Source: Phycisphaerae bacterium RAS2
GTDB lineage: Bacteria; Planctomycetota; Phycisphaerae; UBA1845; UTPLA1
NCBI GenBank assembly: GCA_007753915.1
Contig: CP036352.1
Coordinates: 2,791,306 to 2,855,305, forward strand
Length of the DNA stretch: 64,000 nucleotides
Direction: 5' to 3'
Shown here: positions 25,667 to 33,563 of the stretch, piece by piece
Numbering within the stretch: position 1 is the stretch's first letter
Layout of the letters: the number at the start of each line of letters is the position of its first letter
Program-made: the position numbers and the translations under genes
The notes under the pieces: generated by a model
Database searches by the model: none
Told to the model about the DNA's origin: nothing
Seen by the model: the letters and a program-made list of their open reading frames with translations, nothing else

Positions 25667-26374
25667 ATGTTCGTCTACGCGCGCGTTTCGGAAATCGACC
25701 AGTGGACCCTCTCCGGCGTCTGGAAAGCCGGGTGGGAGGATCAATACGGCTGGGAGTATCCGTGGACGTACCAGAAGGTGCTGGAATACGCGACGCCGGG
25801 CGCGCGCGTGCTGGATGTCGGCGCGGGCACGGGCCAGATGGCGCAGAAGGTCTTCGACGACGGGCCGAAGCTCGAAGTACACATGATCGACACGAAGGAA
25901 GCGTTTGAGACGTCGGGCGCGTTCAAGCCGCAACTGGTTTATCACGAGGGGCTGGTTGGCATCGGCCACGCGATCACGCCGCACTATTTCGACATCATTT
26001 ACAGCGTCTCGGTGCTGGAGCACATTTACGAAGCCGGCGGCGAGGCGGGGATGATGAGCGCCCTGGAAGACATGAAGAACCTGCTGCGCCCCGGCGGCGT
26101 GATGATTCACACGATGGACCTTGTGCTCGATCCGGAGGTCTATCGGCGCTGGTTGGGGTTTTCCATCGAGCGGTTCATCACGGCGACCGGCATGGAGATT
26201 CTGCCGAAGTACCTGGGCCCCGCGCCGACACGCGAGGCGATGCTGCTGGACCCGGACCTGTACTTTGTCAGCCCCGAGCGGGCGCATGCAATGCGGTGGT
26301 GCGGCCGCAACGTCGGGTTGGGCTATTTCCGCCTGACCGGGATCGGCTTCATCCTGCGAAAGCCGGAGGCGTAG
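25667..26374 (+). CDS. SAM-dependent methyltransferase between exporter genes
   Basis: About 235 residues with SAM motif I VLDVGAGTGQMAQKV, motif II VHMIDTKEAF, and YFDIIYSVSVLEHIYEAGG followed by MKNLLRPGGVMIHTMD. The start is the ATG at 25667, preceded by GAGG with about 6 nt spacing; a TTG at 25655 is in frame but lacks a site. The gene starts 12 bp after the permease stop and ends 7 bp before the ATPase gene. In related exporters a methyltransferase caps the non-reducing end of the glycan, which the Wzt C-terminal domain then recognises; that role here is inference from position. Confidence 0.78.
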   Translation: MFVYARVSEIDQWTLSGVWKAGWEDQYGWEYPWTYQKVLEYATPGARVLDVGAGTGQMAQKVFDDGPKLEVHMIDTKEAFETSGAFKPQLVYHEGLVGIGHAITPHYFDIIYSVSVLEHIYEAGGEAGMMSALEDMKNLLRPGGVMIHTMDLVLDPEVYRRWLGFSIERFITATGMEILPKYLGPAPTREAMLLDPDLYFVSPERAHAMRWCGRNVGLGYFRLTGIGFILRKPEA

Positions 26375-26381
26375 CGACGCC

Positions 26382-27869
26382 ATGACCGCTGCCATGCCCA
26401 CTGCCGACGCAGCCGCCGCGCCGCCCCCCGCCGACGAACCGCCGGTGATCGCGGTTAATGAATTGACAAAAATATATAAACTGTACGACAAGCCGACCGA
26501 TCGCGTGCGCGAGGCCTTGAGCTTTGACCGCAGGAGCTATCACACGGCGTTCAAGGCCGTCGATGGCGTGTCGTTCGACGTGCGACGCGGCGAGGTCGTG
26601 GCCGTCTTTGGTCACAACGGCAGCGGGAAGAGCACGCTGCTGAAGCTCATCTCCGGCGTGCTGACGCCGACCAGCGGCACGCTTCAGGTGCGCGGGCGCG
26701 TCTCGGCCTTGCTCGAACTGGGTGCGGGCTTCAATCCGGAACTGACCGGGCTGCAGAATGTTTACCTCTACGGCTCGATGATTGGCTACGCCCGGCCGCA
26801 GATGGAACAACGGCTCGATCAGATCCTTTCGTTCGCGGACATCGGCGATTTCATCAACCGCCCGGTCAAACTCTATTCCAGCGGCATGTTCTGTCGCCTT
26901 GCGTTCTCCACATACATCCACGTCGATCCCGATGTGTTGCTCGTCGACGAGGTGCTCGCCGTCGGCGACATTCGCTTTCAACTCAAGTGCCGCGACAAGC
27001 TGATGCAACTCCGCGAGCGCGGCACGACGATCCTCTATGTCTCTCATTCCAATCCCGGATTCGGCGACTGGGCGATCATCATGGATCGCGGCCGGATCGT
27101 CGAGCGCGGTCCGCTGGCGAACGTCTGGGCAACCTACCATCGCCTGATGACCGACCGCGACAACGCCGCAGCAGGCTCCGGTCGATCCGACAGCGCGGAG
27201 GCATCGAGCTCCGGCGCAACCGGCGTCAAGACTGCCACGGTGCGGACGGACATTGTCACGTCCGAGGGGTTCGTGCGTGACAACGAGGAAGCCAAACGCG
27301 CGATCGCGTTCACCGAATCGAAGGAGTTTCTTGACCGCGTGGAAGGCGTCCGCTTCGGAACCGGCGAGGCGCGATTTGTGAACACCGAATTGCTCGACGA
27401 CAACGACCAGCGCGTCACGACCGGCTCGTGGGGTCAGCGGTTGCGCTATCGGCTGCACCTCCGCATCGACAAAGACGTGCCGTTCCTGTCGGCCGGCTTC
27501 ATGATTCGCAACGCCCTGGGGCATCATCTGCTGGGCGACGAGACATGGTCACAGCGTGTGCCGCTCGTGGACCTGCACGCCGGGGATCGGGTCGTGCTGG
27601 AGTTCGCGTTCCACCTGAACCTGGCGGCGGGTGAATACACCATCACGCCGGGATCGAGCTATCGCAACGTGGAGATGCCCGGCGAGGTGGCGTATTACGA
27701 CTGGATCGATCACTGCGACACGATCGCGGTGACGCGGCATGGCCGACCGTTCCACGCGTGGTATTATGTGCCGACGCAGATCACCGGGCGGATCGACCGC
27801 GCGAGCGGCATCGCCCCGGAAAATGTGCAGAGGTCGGTTGAGAAATACGTTGGGATGTCGAAGTATTAG
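26382..27869 (+). CDS. wzt: ABC transporter ATP-binding protein with Wzt-type C-terminal domain
   Basis: A 495-residue ATPase. Walker A is GHNGSGKST (77-85), the ABC signature is the unusual SSGM (166-169) seen in Wzt-type exporters, Walker B is DVLLVDE (184-190) and the switch histidine is in YVSHS (222). After about residue 250 comes a low-complexity linker and then a C-terminal beta-sandwich domain (about 290-470; VEGVRFGTGEARFVNTELL), the glycan-binding domain of Wzt proteins that recognise a modified end. This fits the preceding methyltransferase. The N-terminal 20 residues are Ala/Pro rich. Operon with the permease and methyltransferase. Confidence 0.9.
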   Translation: MTAAMPTADAAAAPPPADEPPVIAVNELTKIYKLYDKPTDRVREALSFDRRSYHTAFKAVDGVSFDVRRGEVVAVFGHNGSGKSTLLKLISGVLTPTSGTLQVRGRVSALLELGAGFNPELTGLQNVYLYGSMIGYARPQMEQRLDQILSFADIGDFINRPVKLYSSGMFCRLAFSTYIHVDPDVLLVDEVLAVGDIRFQLKCRDKLMQLRERGTTILYVSHSNPGFGDWAIIMDRGRIVERGPLANVWATYHRLMTDRDNAAAGSGRSDSAEASSSGATGVKTATVRTDIVTSEGFVRDNEEAKRAIAFTESKEFLDRVEGVRFGTGEARFVNTELLDDNDQRVTTGSWGQRLRYRLHLRIDKDVPFLSAGFMIRNALGHHLLGDETWSQRVPLVDLHAGDRVVLEFAFHLNLAAGEYTITPGSSYRNVEMPGEVAYYDWIDHCDTIAVTRHGRPFHAWYYVPTQITGRIDRASGIAPENVQRSVEKYVGMSKY

Positions 27870-27873
27870 GGAG

Positions 27874-28031
27874 AATTGCGAATCGCGAAGTGCGAATGCC
27901 GAAGACAAGGCACCTACTTGTTGAGCACGCCGGGTGGTCGGTAAGCGACGGTGCCTTCGGGGCCAGCGAAAGAGCATCCTTCCTGCCCTGGCGGAGCTTT
28001 CGCTATTGACTCTTCGCAATTTGCTATTTGG
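27874..28031. repeat. Element 1 with opposed heptamer repeats
   Basis: On the left, 7-base units beginning AA run in phase at 27874, 27881, 27888 and 27895 (AATTGCG, AATCGCG, AAGTGCG, AATGCCG). On the right, units run in phase from 27997 (CTTTCGC, TATTGAC, TCTTCGC, AATTTGC, TATTTGG). The right set is roughly the reverse complement of the left, so the element can fold. Inner arms AAGGCACC/GGTGCCTT and AGCGAAAG/CTTTCGCT add further hairpins. Confidence 0.55.
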
Positions 28032-28040
28032 CTTAACAAA

Positions 28041-28610
28041 ATGGAAGACTTGATTTCAAAACTGATCGCCGAACATCGCGCCGCCCTGGACCGCATGGAC
28101 GCCGCGCGGCGGGGCGAGCTGCGCGAGGCGGCGAAGCTGCTCTCCGACTGCTTTAAGGCCGGCGGCGCGGTCTACATTTGCGGCAACGGCGGCTCGGCGG
28201 CCGACGCCCAGCACATCGCCGGCGAACTCACCGGCCGATACCTCCGCGAACGGCGAGCACTCAACTGCATCGCCCTGACAGTCAATACGAGCAACCTCAC
28301 TGCCATCGGGAACGACTACGACTTTGAGCGCGTGTTCGCGCGGCAGGTCGAGGCGCACGGCCGGCGCGGCGACGTGCTCTGGGCAATCAGCACGAGCGGC
28401 AAGAGCGCGAATGTCCTTCGTGCAATTGAGGCGGCGAAGAAGCTGGGCATGATGGTGCTGGGGTTCGCCGGCGCGACCGGTGGGCCGATGGCGGCGCTGT
28501 GCGATGTGTGCTATCGCGCGCCCTGCGAGACGACGTACGGCATCCAACAGCTGCATGAGTTGGGATATCACGTGGTCTGCGATTTGGTGGAACGTGCAGC
28601 AGAGGAATAG
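28041..28610 (+). CDS. gmhA: Sedoheptulose 7-phosphate isomerase (SIS domain)
   Basis: A 189-residue SIS-domain enzyme converting sedoheptulose 7-phosphate to D-glycero-D-manno-heptose 7-phosphate, the first step in nucleotide-heptose synthesis. Motifs ICGNGGSAADAQHIAGELTGRY and AISTSGKSANVLRAIEAAK are diagnostic, as is the C-terminal TTYGIQQLHELGYHVVCDLVE region. The ATG at 28041 starts the conserved helix MEDLISKLIAEHRAAL; the GTG-started frame from 27951 would translate the repeat element and is rejected. The upstream leader contains the heptamer repeat element. Confidence 0.9.
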   Translation: MEDLISKLIAEHRAALDRMDAARRGELREAAKLLSDCFKAGGAVYICGNGGSAADAQHIAGELTGRYLRERRALNCIALTVNTSNLTAIGNDYDFERVFARQVEAHGRRGDVLWAISTSGKSANVLRAIEAAKKLGMMVLGFAGATGGPMAALCDVCYRAPCETTYGIQQLHELGYHVVCDLVERAAEE

Positions 28611-28714
28611 CGAATAGCAAATGATGAATTGCGAAAGCATCGCCTATCGAATGACGGATTGGCCAACCTCGCTGGTGCAACAAACTCTTTCGCCATTTGC
28701 TATTTGTCATTTGC
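28606..28714. repeat. Element 2 with opposed heptamer repeats
   Basis: In phase units AATAGCG, AATAGCA, AATGATG, AATTGCG start at 28606, 28613, 28620 and 28627; opposed units CTTTCGC, CATTTGC, TATTTGT, CATTTGC start at 28687, 28694, 28701 and 28708. It is the same design as the element before gmhA, and it lies between gmhA and gmhB. Confidence 0.55.
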
Positions 28715-28772
28715 TTTGCAAGCAGGGCTGCCTTTTCCTGGTCATTGATGAACGCATCCGCAGTGTCGCCCC

Positions 28773-29333
28773 ATGACTACACCCGCCATCTTCCTCGATC
28801 GCGACAAGACGCTCATCGACGATCCGGGCTATCTCGATCATCCCGACGGCGTGCGGCTGCTGCCCGGCGTCGTGGAGGGCTTGCGCCGATTAAAGCAAGC
28901 CGGCTACCGGCTCGTCGTCGTGACGAATCAATCCGCGATCGCGCGCGGCAAGGTGACACTCGCCGGGCTGGAGGCGATTCACGCCGAACTTCGGCGACAA
29001 CTCACCGCCGCCGGTGTTGAACTCGACGCAATCTATTTTTGCCCCTACCACCCCGACGGAACCGTGCCGCCCTACAACCGCGAGCACGAGGAGCGAAAGC
29101 CCGCGCCGGGGATGCTCCTTCGCGCCGCGCGCGAAATGGACCTCGACCTCGCCAAGTCCTGGATGGTCGGCGATCGCCTCCGCGACATCCAAGCGGGCCA
29201 CCGTGCGGGTTGTCGCACGGTACTGGTCCGCTCGGATTCGACCGAGCCATTGAATGACTTCGCCGGCAAGGATCGGCCGGACTTTGAGGCCGATGGTCTG
29301 CTGGCCGCCGCAGACTTGATTCTCCGCACCTAG
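28773..29333 (+). CDS. gmhB: D-glycero-D-manno-heptose 1,7-bisphosphate phosphatase (HAD family)
   Basis: A 186-residue HAD-superfamily phosphatase. The nucleophile motif is FLDRDKTLIDD (DxDxT-type), motif II is VVVTNQSAIARG, and the acidic motif is MVGDRLRDIQAGHRAGC. The FCPYHPDG segment is the start of the GmhB zinc site, but the second cysteine pair expected before the RKP segment is replaced (REHEERKPAPG), so the zinc site looks incomplete. It would remove the C7 phosphate in the GDP-heptose pathway. The start ATG is at 28773. Histidinol-phosphatase-like HAD enzymes are the alternative. Confidence 0.83.
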   Translation: MTTPAIFLDRDKTLIDDPGYLDHPDGVRLLPGVVEGLRRLKQAGYRLVVVTNQSAIARGKVTLAGLEAIHAELRRQLTAAGVELDAIYFCPYHPDGTVPPYNREHEERKPAPGMLLRAAREMDLDLAKSWMVGDRLRDIQAGHRAGCRTVLVRSDSTEPLNDFAGKDRPDFEADGLLAAADLILRT

Positions 29334-29432
29334 CTCTCACATCCGAGCCGGGCCAAGCCGGCCCGCCGTGGCGGGTCATGGCCCGGAATCACGCCGCAAA
29401 CCCGCTATCCCCACGACCACATGGGCGGCGAA

Positions 29433-29460
29433 TTGCAGGAATGCCGCAATGGATTAGAAT
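29433..29460 (+). promoter_or_regulatory. Candidate sigma-70-like promoter
   Basis: TTGCAG (29433-29438) and TAGAAT (29455-29460) are separated by 16 bases, close to the -35/-10 consensus, about 100 bases before the glycosyltransferase start at 29561. Planctomycete promoter preferences are not well known, so this is a weak assignment. Confidence 0.25.
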
Positions 29461-29560
29461 ACCCCTCTCGTGTGGATGGGTGCTGTCATGGACGACCGCG
29501 ACCGATCCGCAGGCAGTCAGGCCTCGCGTGCAAGGCGCGGCGCGCGCGGCGAAAGAATTC

Positions 29561-30364
29561 ATGGAAGCATCCCAAGCAGTTACTCCCAGCGATGTCGAAC
29601 GCGGCCGATCCGGTCCGCCCGTTCTGTCGATCATCATCCCCGTGTTCAACGAGGTGAAGACGGTTCGACAGGTGATCGAGAAGGTGCGCGCGGTTCCCTT
29701 TCCCGATCCGTTTGAGATACTCGTCGTGAATGACGGTTCGACCGACGGCAGCGAGCAGGTGCTGCGCGAGCTGCCGGCGTGGGAAGACGTTCGCGTGCTG
29801 CATCACGAGCGCAACGCGGGAAAGGGCGCTGCGGTGCAGACGGCCCTGCGCGAAATTCGCGGGCAGTACGTGGTCATCCAGGACGCCGACCTGGAGTTGA
29901 ACCCGCACGACATGCTTCCGCTGTATGAGAAGGTCCGCGGCGGCGCGCCGGTCTGCTACGGTTCGCGCTTCATGGGAGACAATCGCCGGCTGCACGGTCG
30001 GTCCACCTACTGGGCCAACCGCATGCTGAACATGACCTGCAACATGGTGAACGGCATTCGCCTGACAGACATGAACACGTGCTACAAGATGATGCGTGCC
30101 GACGTGGCTCGGCGGCTGCACGTTCAGAGCCGCGGCTTCGCCATGGAGCCGGAGATCACCACCAAGCTCGCGCGGCTCAATGTGCCCATTGAGGAACTGC
30201 CGATCAGCTACATCCCGCGCGAAAAGTCCGAGGGCAAGAAAATTCGCGCGATGGACTTCTTTCGCTATCTTCGCGCGATGGGCCGCTATCGTTTCTCCAG
30301 CTTTGACACCGGCCCTGTCGCCGCCCCACCGCCCTCTCGAGGCTCCTCTTCTCACCAAGCATGA
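29561..30364 (+). CDS. Family 2 glycosyltransferase (DPM1/UgtP-like)
   Basis: A 267-residue GT-A fold enzyme. The sequence begins its domain at PVLSIIIPVFNEVKTVRQVI, then has VVNDGSTDGSEQVL, the metal-binding QDADLELNP and a later DMNTCYKMMRADV, all typical of polyprenyl-phosphate mannose/glucose synthase-like GT2 enzymes. It lacks C-terminal membrane spans, so it is a soluble or peripheral enzyme. The ATG at 29561 is chosen by domain position; upstream frame from 29378 is not conserved in character. The last 4 bases overlap the next gene (ATGA), whose product is a GT-C membrane protein that could use the polyprenyl-phosphate sugar. Confidence 0.82.
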   Translation: MEASQAVTPSDVERGRSGPPVLSIIIPVFNEVKTVRQVIEKVRAVPFPDPFEILVVNDGSTDGSEQVLRELPAWEDVRVLHHERNAGKGAAVQTALREIRGQYVVIQDADLELNPHDMLPLYEKVRGGAPVCYGSRFMGDNRRLHGRSTYWANRMLNMTCNMVNGIRLTDMNTCYKMMRADVARRLHVQSRGFAMEPEITTKLARLNVPIEELPISYIPREKSEGKKIRAMDFFRYLRAMGRYRFSSFDTGPVAAPPPSRGSSSHQA

Positions 30365-32688
30365 CCCAATACCTGACGAGCTTCCTGGGATTCTGCTCGC
30401 TCGTTCAACTGTGTGTCCTACCGGGCTACCTGGTTTGTCGCATCCTCAAACTGCGCGGCCGACTCGAAACGCTGCTCTTCAGTTTCGCGCTTAGCCTGCT
30501 GATCAACCATGCGCTGGTGGTCGGGCTCGTGGTCGCCGGCGCGTATCGCCCGAGCGTCTTGTACGGCATTCTCGTGGCCGAATTGACGCTTCTGGCGGCA
30601 CTCGTCGTCACGCAGCGAAGGGCAGCGCCACGCGCCGAGTCAGTTTCGGCTGACGCGCAGCCCCTGGTGTTGGATTCGCCGCAGTTTTCGTTCTTCAAAC
30701 ACGCGGCCTGGATCACGATCGCCGTCTATTTCTGGCTGGCCTGGCAGAACGTCGGCACGGTGTTCATGACCTGGGACGCGGTCGGCTCATGGAACCCCTG
30801 GGGCGTCTGGTGGGCCAAAGGCAGCATCCCGCGCATCTGGGGCACGTATCCGCAGCTCATCCCGACGAGCTACTCGCTCACATATGTCTTCATGGGCAAC
30901 ACCCAGGTGCAATTCTTCGCGAAGGGCATGCTCGGGTTGTTCCCGCTCGGCGCGCTGCTGGCCATCTATGAACTGGGACGGCGGCAGCGCAGTGCCGGCA
31001 CCCTCGCCGGCGTGACGCTCGCGGGCGTGTTGATGCACTACGTAAACGTCGCCAAGTTGGAGAACATGATGTTCTCCGGCTATGCCGACGTGCCGGTGTC
31101 CTTTTTCGTGACGATGGCGTTCTACTGTGTGCTGCGCGCGGGAGAAGAAGCCCGTGCCGAGCGCGGCGTCGGACGCGGCGCCACGCGACTGATCTGGCTC
31201 GGCGCGATGATGTGCGTCGCGGCGTGCGTGACCAAGCAAACCGGCATGTTCATGGCGGCCGTGTATCCGGTGCTGCTCTGGGGGCTGGTCCTGCGACCGG
31301 CGGGCGTGTCGATTCCTGACTCGGTCCGGCGGCTGTCGACCGCCTGCATGGTGATGGTCGCGCTCGCGGCGCCGTGGTACGTGTATCAGCGACACATGAT
31401 CGCCACGGGCCAGGCCCAGGACAACTGGGACGAGCTGTTCACGAACCTGCACAAGGACCCGACATACGCCGGCCGCCTGCGGCATGGCATTCGCATACTT
31501 CGCGGGGCGCTGCCATTCAACGACGCGTTGGGGTGCCTCGCGGTGCTACACCTGTTCTCCCTGCTGCGCCGCAACACGCGATGGTTGTACGTTCTCGTGA
31601 TCGCTCCGATGACGGTAATCTGGGCGGTGGGGTTCAGCTACAGCCTGCGCAATCTCGCGCTGGCCGTGCCGTTGATGGGGATGGCGGCGGGCGTGGGACT
31701 TGTGGAGCTGCTTGGTGTCGCGGGGCGGCTGGCCGCTCGATTTGCAGGAGCGGAGTTCAGTTGGAGCGCCAGCCCCGTCCTTCAGCAAGATGCCAAGCCA
31801 CTGTTGAGTGCTTCGGGCGCGGGAGGCGTGGCCGAAGCGCATCCAACGAACGGCGCATGGGGTTGGGCAGGGGTGAAGCTTGCGATCCTGCTGATCGTCG
31901 TGGCGAGTTTCTCGCTGCCGCGAGATTGGCTGCTGGAACGCCAGACGGCCCTGCAACGCGAGGTCGGCGATCCATCGCTTAACAAAGTCCTTTACGAGTA
32001 TCACGAGGGCCGGCCGCTGCGAGGGCTGATTTCCACGCACTACGCCGCGCTGAACTATCTGCCGGGTTTTGAGAGCCGCGCGATCGGCCTGCCGATGGGC
32101 AGCTTCGAGACGTATGAAAAACATCGGGCCCGGCCGGATGTGCATTACATCCTGATCCCCTCGTGGCTCGATCCGTCCTACAACCCGAAGATCGTCGAGG
32201 ACGTTCGCCGCCGCATCGAATCGAAAGAATACAAGTGCATTTATGACAAGAACGCCTGGCTGTACGTTCGCAAGATGACGCCGACCGCATGGGAAATGGA
32301 CGACGTGCTGGCCCAGGCCGAGGCGCACGTCGCCGCCCAGCGCTTCGACGAAGCCGTCGCGGTTCTCTCCGGCAAGCCGCTGGCGGAGGCCGAATCTCCC
32401 GGTCGAGCCTACTACCTCCTCGCCTACGGCATGCATCACAGTTGGGCTCGCTCGCGCGCCGGGCGAGAGCTGCCGACCTCGGCGGTGGATTACTACGCCA
32501 ATGCGATCGACATGGGAATGCACGAGTTCTGGCCCCGGTATCAACGAGGGCTGTTGCTCGCACTTCTGGGCCGGCGCGAAGAGGCGATCAGCGACCTGAC
32601 CCGCGCCGCCCGGATCGAGCCCGACCATGCCGGCGTGCGCAGCGCGCTCAAAGAGGTGCAGGCGGCGGCTGGCAAGAATGGAGCCTGA
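30361..32688 (+). CDS. GT-C type membrane glycosyltransferase-like protein with C-terminal TPR
   Basis: A 775-residue protein. Residues 1 to about 530 contain ten or more hydrophobic spans, with a periplasmic-type loop after the third span holding TWDAVGSWNPWG, an acidic/aromatic segment where GT-C enzymes keep catalytic acids. Residues about 535-640 are a soluble domain, and the last about 130 residues (DDVLAQAEAHVAAQRFDEAV, YQRGLLLALLGRREEAISDL) form tetratricopeptide repeats. It would transfer a sugar from polyprenyl-phosphate outside the cytoplasm. It is translationally coupled to the GT2 gene before it, which could make that donor. The donor and acceptor are unknown. Confidence 0.65.
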   Translation: MTQYLTSFLGFCSLVQLCVLPGYLVCRILKLRGRLETLLFSFALSLLINHALVVGLVVAGAYRPSVLYGILVAELTLLAALVVTQRRAAPRAESVSADAQPLVLDSPQFSFFKHAAWITIAVYFWLAWQNVGTVFMTWDAVGSWNPWGVWWAKGSIPRIWGTYPQLIPTSYSLTYVFMGNTQVQFFAKGMLGLFPLGALLAIYELGRRQRSAGTLAGVTLAGVLMHYVNVAKLENMMFSGYADVPVSFFVTMAFYCVLRAGEEARAERGVGRGATRLIWLGAMMCVAACVTKQTGMFMAAVYPVLLWGLVLRPAGVSIPDSVRRLSTACMVMVALAAPWYVYQRHMIATGQAQDNWDELFTNLHKDPTYAGRLRHGIRILRGALPFNDALGCLAVLHLFSLLRRNTRWLYVLVIAPMTVIWAVGFSYSLRNLALAVPLMGMAAGVGLVELLGVAGRLAARFAGAEFSWSASPVLQQDAKPLLSASGAGGVAEAHPTNGAWGWAGVKLAILLIVVASFSLPRDWLLERQTALQREVGDPSLNKVLYEYHEGRPLRGLISTHYAALNYLPGFESRAIGLPMGSFETYEKHRARPDVHYILIPSWLDPSYNPKIVEDVRRRIESKEYKCIYDKNAWLYVRKMTPTAWEMDDVLAQAEAHVAAQRFDEAVAVLSGKPLAEAESPGRAYYLLAYGMHHSWARSRAGRELPTSAVDYYANAIDMGMHEFWPRYQRGLLLALLGRREEAISDLTRAARIEPDHAGVRSALKEVQAAAGKNGA

Positions 32689-32692
32689 TGCC

Positions 32693-33499
32693 ATGGGCCG
32701 GTCCTCCGACAGCCCGCACGGCGTCTCGAATCAGGCTCCGACTCATTCCGCCGCCCCGCAACGGCGCGTCTCGCTCTTTGTCCCCTGCTACGTGGATCAG
32801 ATGTTCCCGCGCGTCGCGCAATCAACCGTCAAGCTGCTGGATCGCCTCGGCGTTGCCTGCGAATACGACGCGCGGCAGACCTGCTGCGGCCAGCCCGCCT
32901 TCAACAGCGGCTACGCCGACGAAGCACGGCGCGTGGCCGAGCATTTCGTCCGTGTGTTCGCCGACTGCGAGACGATCGTCGCGCCGGGCGGATCGTGCGT
33001 GAGCATGGTTCGCAACCACTTCTCGCATGTGCTGGGCCGGGAGGAACGGGTGACGCATTGCGTGCGTGAGTTGTGCGAGTACGTTGTCAACGAGCTGGGG
33101 GTCACGAATGTCGGCGCGAGCCTGCCGGGGCGGGCGGCGCTGCACATGCCGTGTCACATGCTGCGCGAGCTGGATGGTGCGGGCCCCGTGCGCGAATTGT
33201 TGTCGCATGTGCGGGGACTGGAAATCGTCGATCTGCCCTGCGACACATGGTGCTGCGGCTTTGGCGGGACGTTCAGCGTGAAATACCCGGAGCTGTCGAC
33301 CGCCATGGCAGAGACAAAGCTACAGCAGATGCGCGACGCAGGCGTGGAGTACCTGATCTCACCCGAGTCGAGCTGTCTCATGCAACTGGCCAGCGTCCTG
33401 CGGCGCGTCGAAGAACCGGCTCGCCAGGACCGTGCCCTGCGGACGATTCGCCCCTTTCACGTGGCGGAAGTGCTGGCCGGGTTGGGCACGTGCGCATAG
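32693..33499 (+). CDS. lutA: L-lactate dehydrogenase complex protein LutA ((Fe-S)-binding, CCG domains)
   Basis: A 268-residue protein with two CCG cysteine-rich domains: FVPCYVDQMFP...TCCGQPAFNSGY in the first half and HMPCHMLREL...CDTWCCGFGGTF in the second. This is the LutA/YkgE subunit of the three-component iron-sulfur enzyme that oxidises L-lactate to pyruvate. The ATG at 32693 follows GGAG with 9 nt spacing; an ATG at 32678 is also possible. It begins 4 bp after the preceding stop and is followed by lutB and lutC in order. Confidence 0.9.
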   Translation: MGRSSDSPHGVSNQAPTHSAAPQRRVSLFVPCYVDQMFPRVAQSTVKLLDRLGVACEYDARQTCCGQPAFNSGYADEARRVAEHFVRVFADCETIVAPGGSCVSMVRNHFSHVLGREERVTHCVRELCEYVVNELGVTNVGASLPGRAALHMPCHMLRELDGAGPVRELLSHVRGLEIVDLPCDTWCCGFGGTFSVKYPELSTAMAETKLQQMRDAGVEYLISPESSCLMQLASVLRRVEEPARQDRALRTIRPFHVAEVLAGLGTCA

Positions 33500-33563
33500 T
33501 GTGATAGATCATCGCATTTAGCCGGCGAACTTGCTCGCCGCTGGACCTACGGTGAACCCTCGA

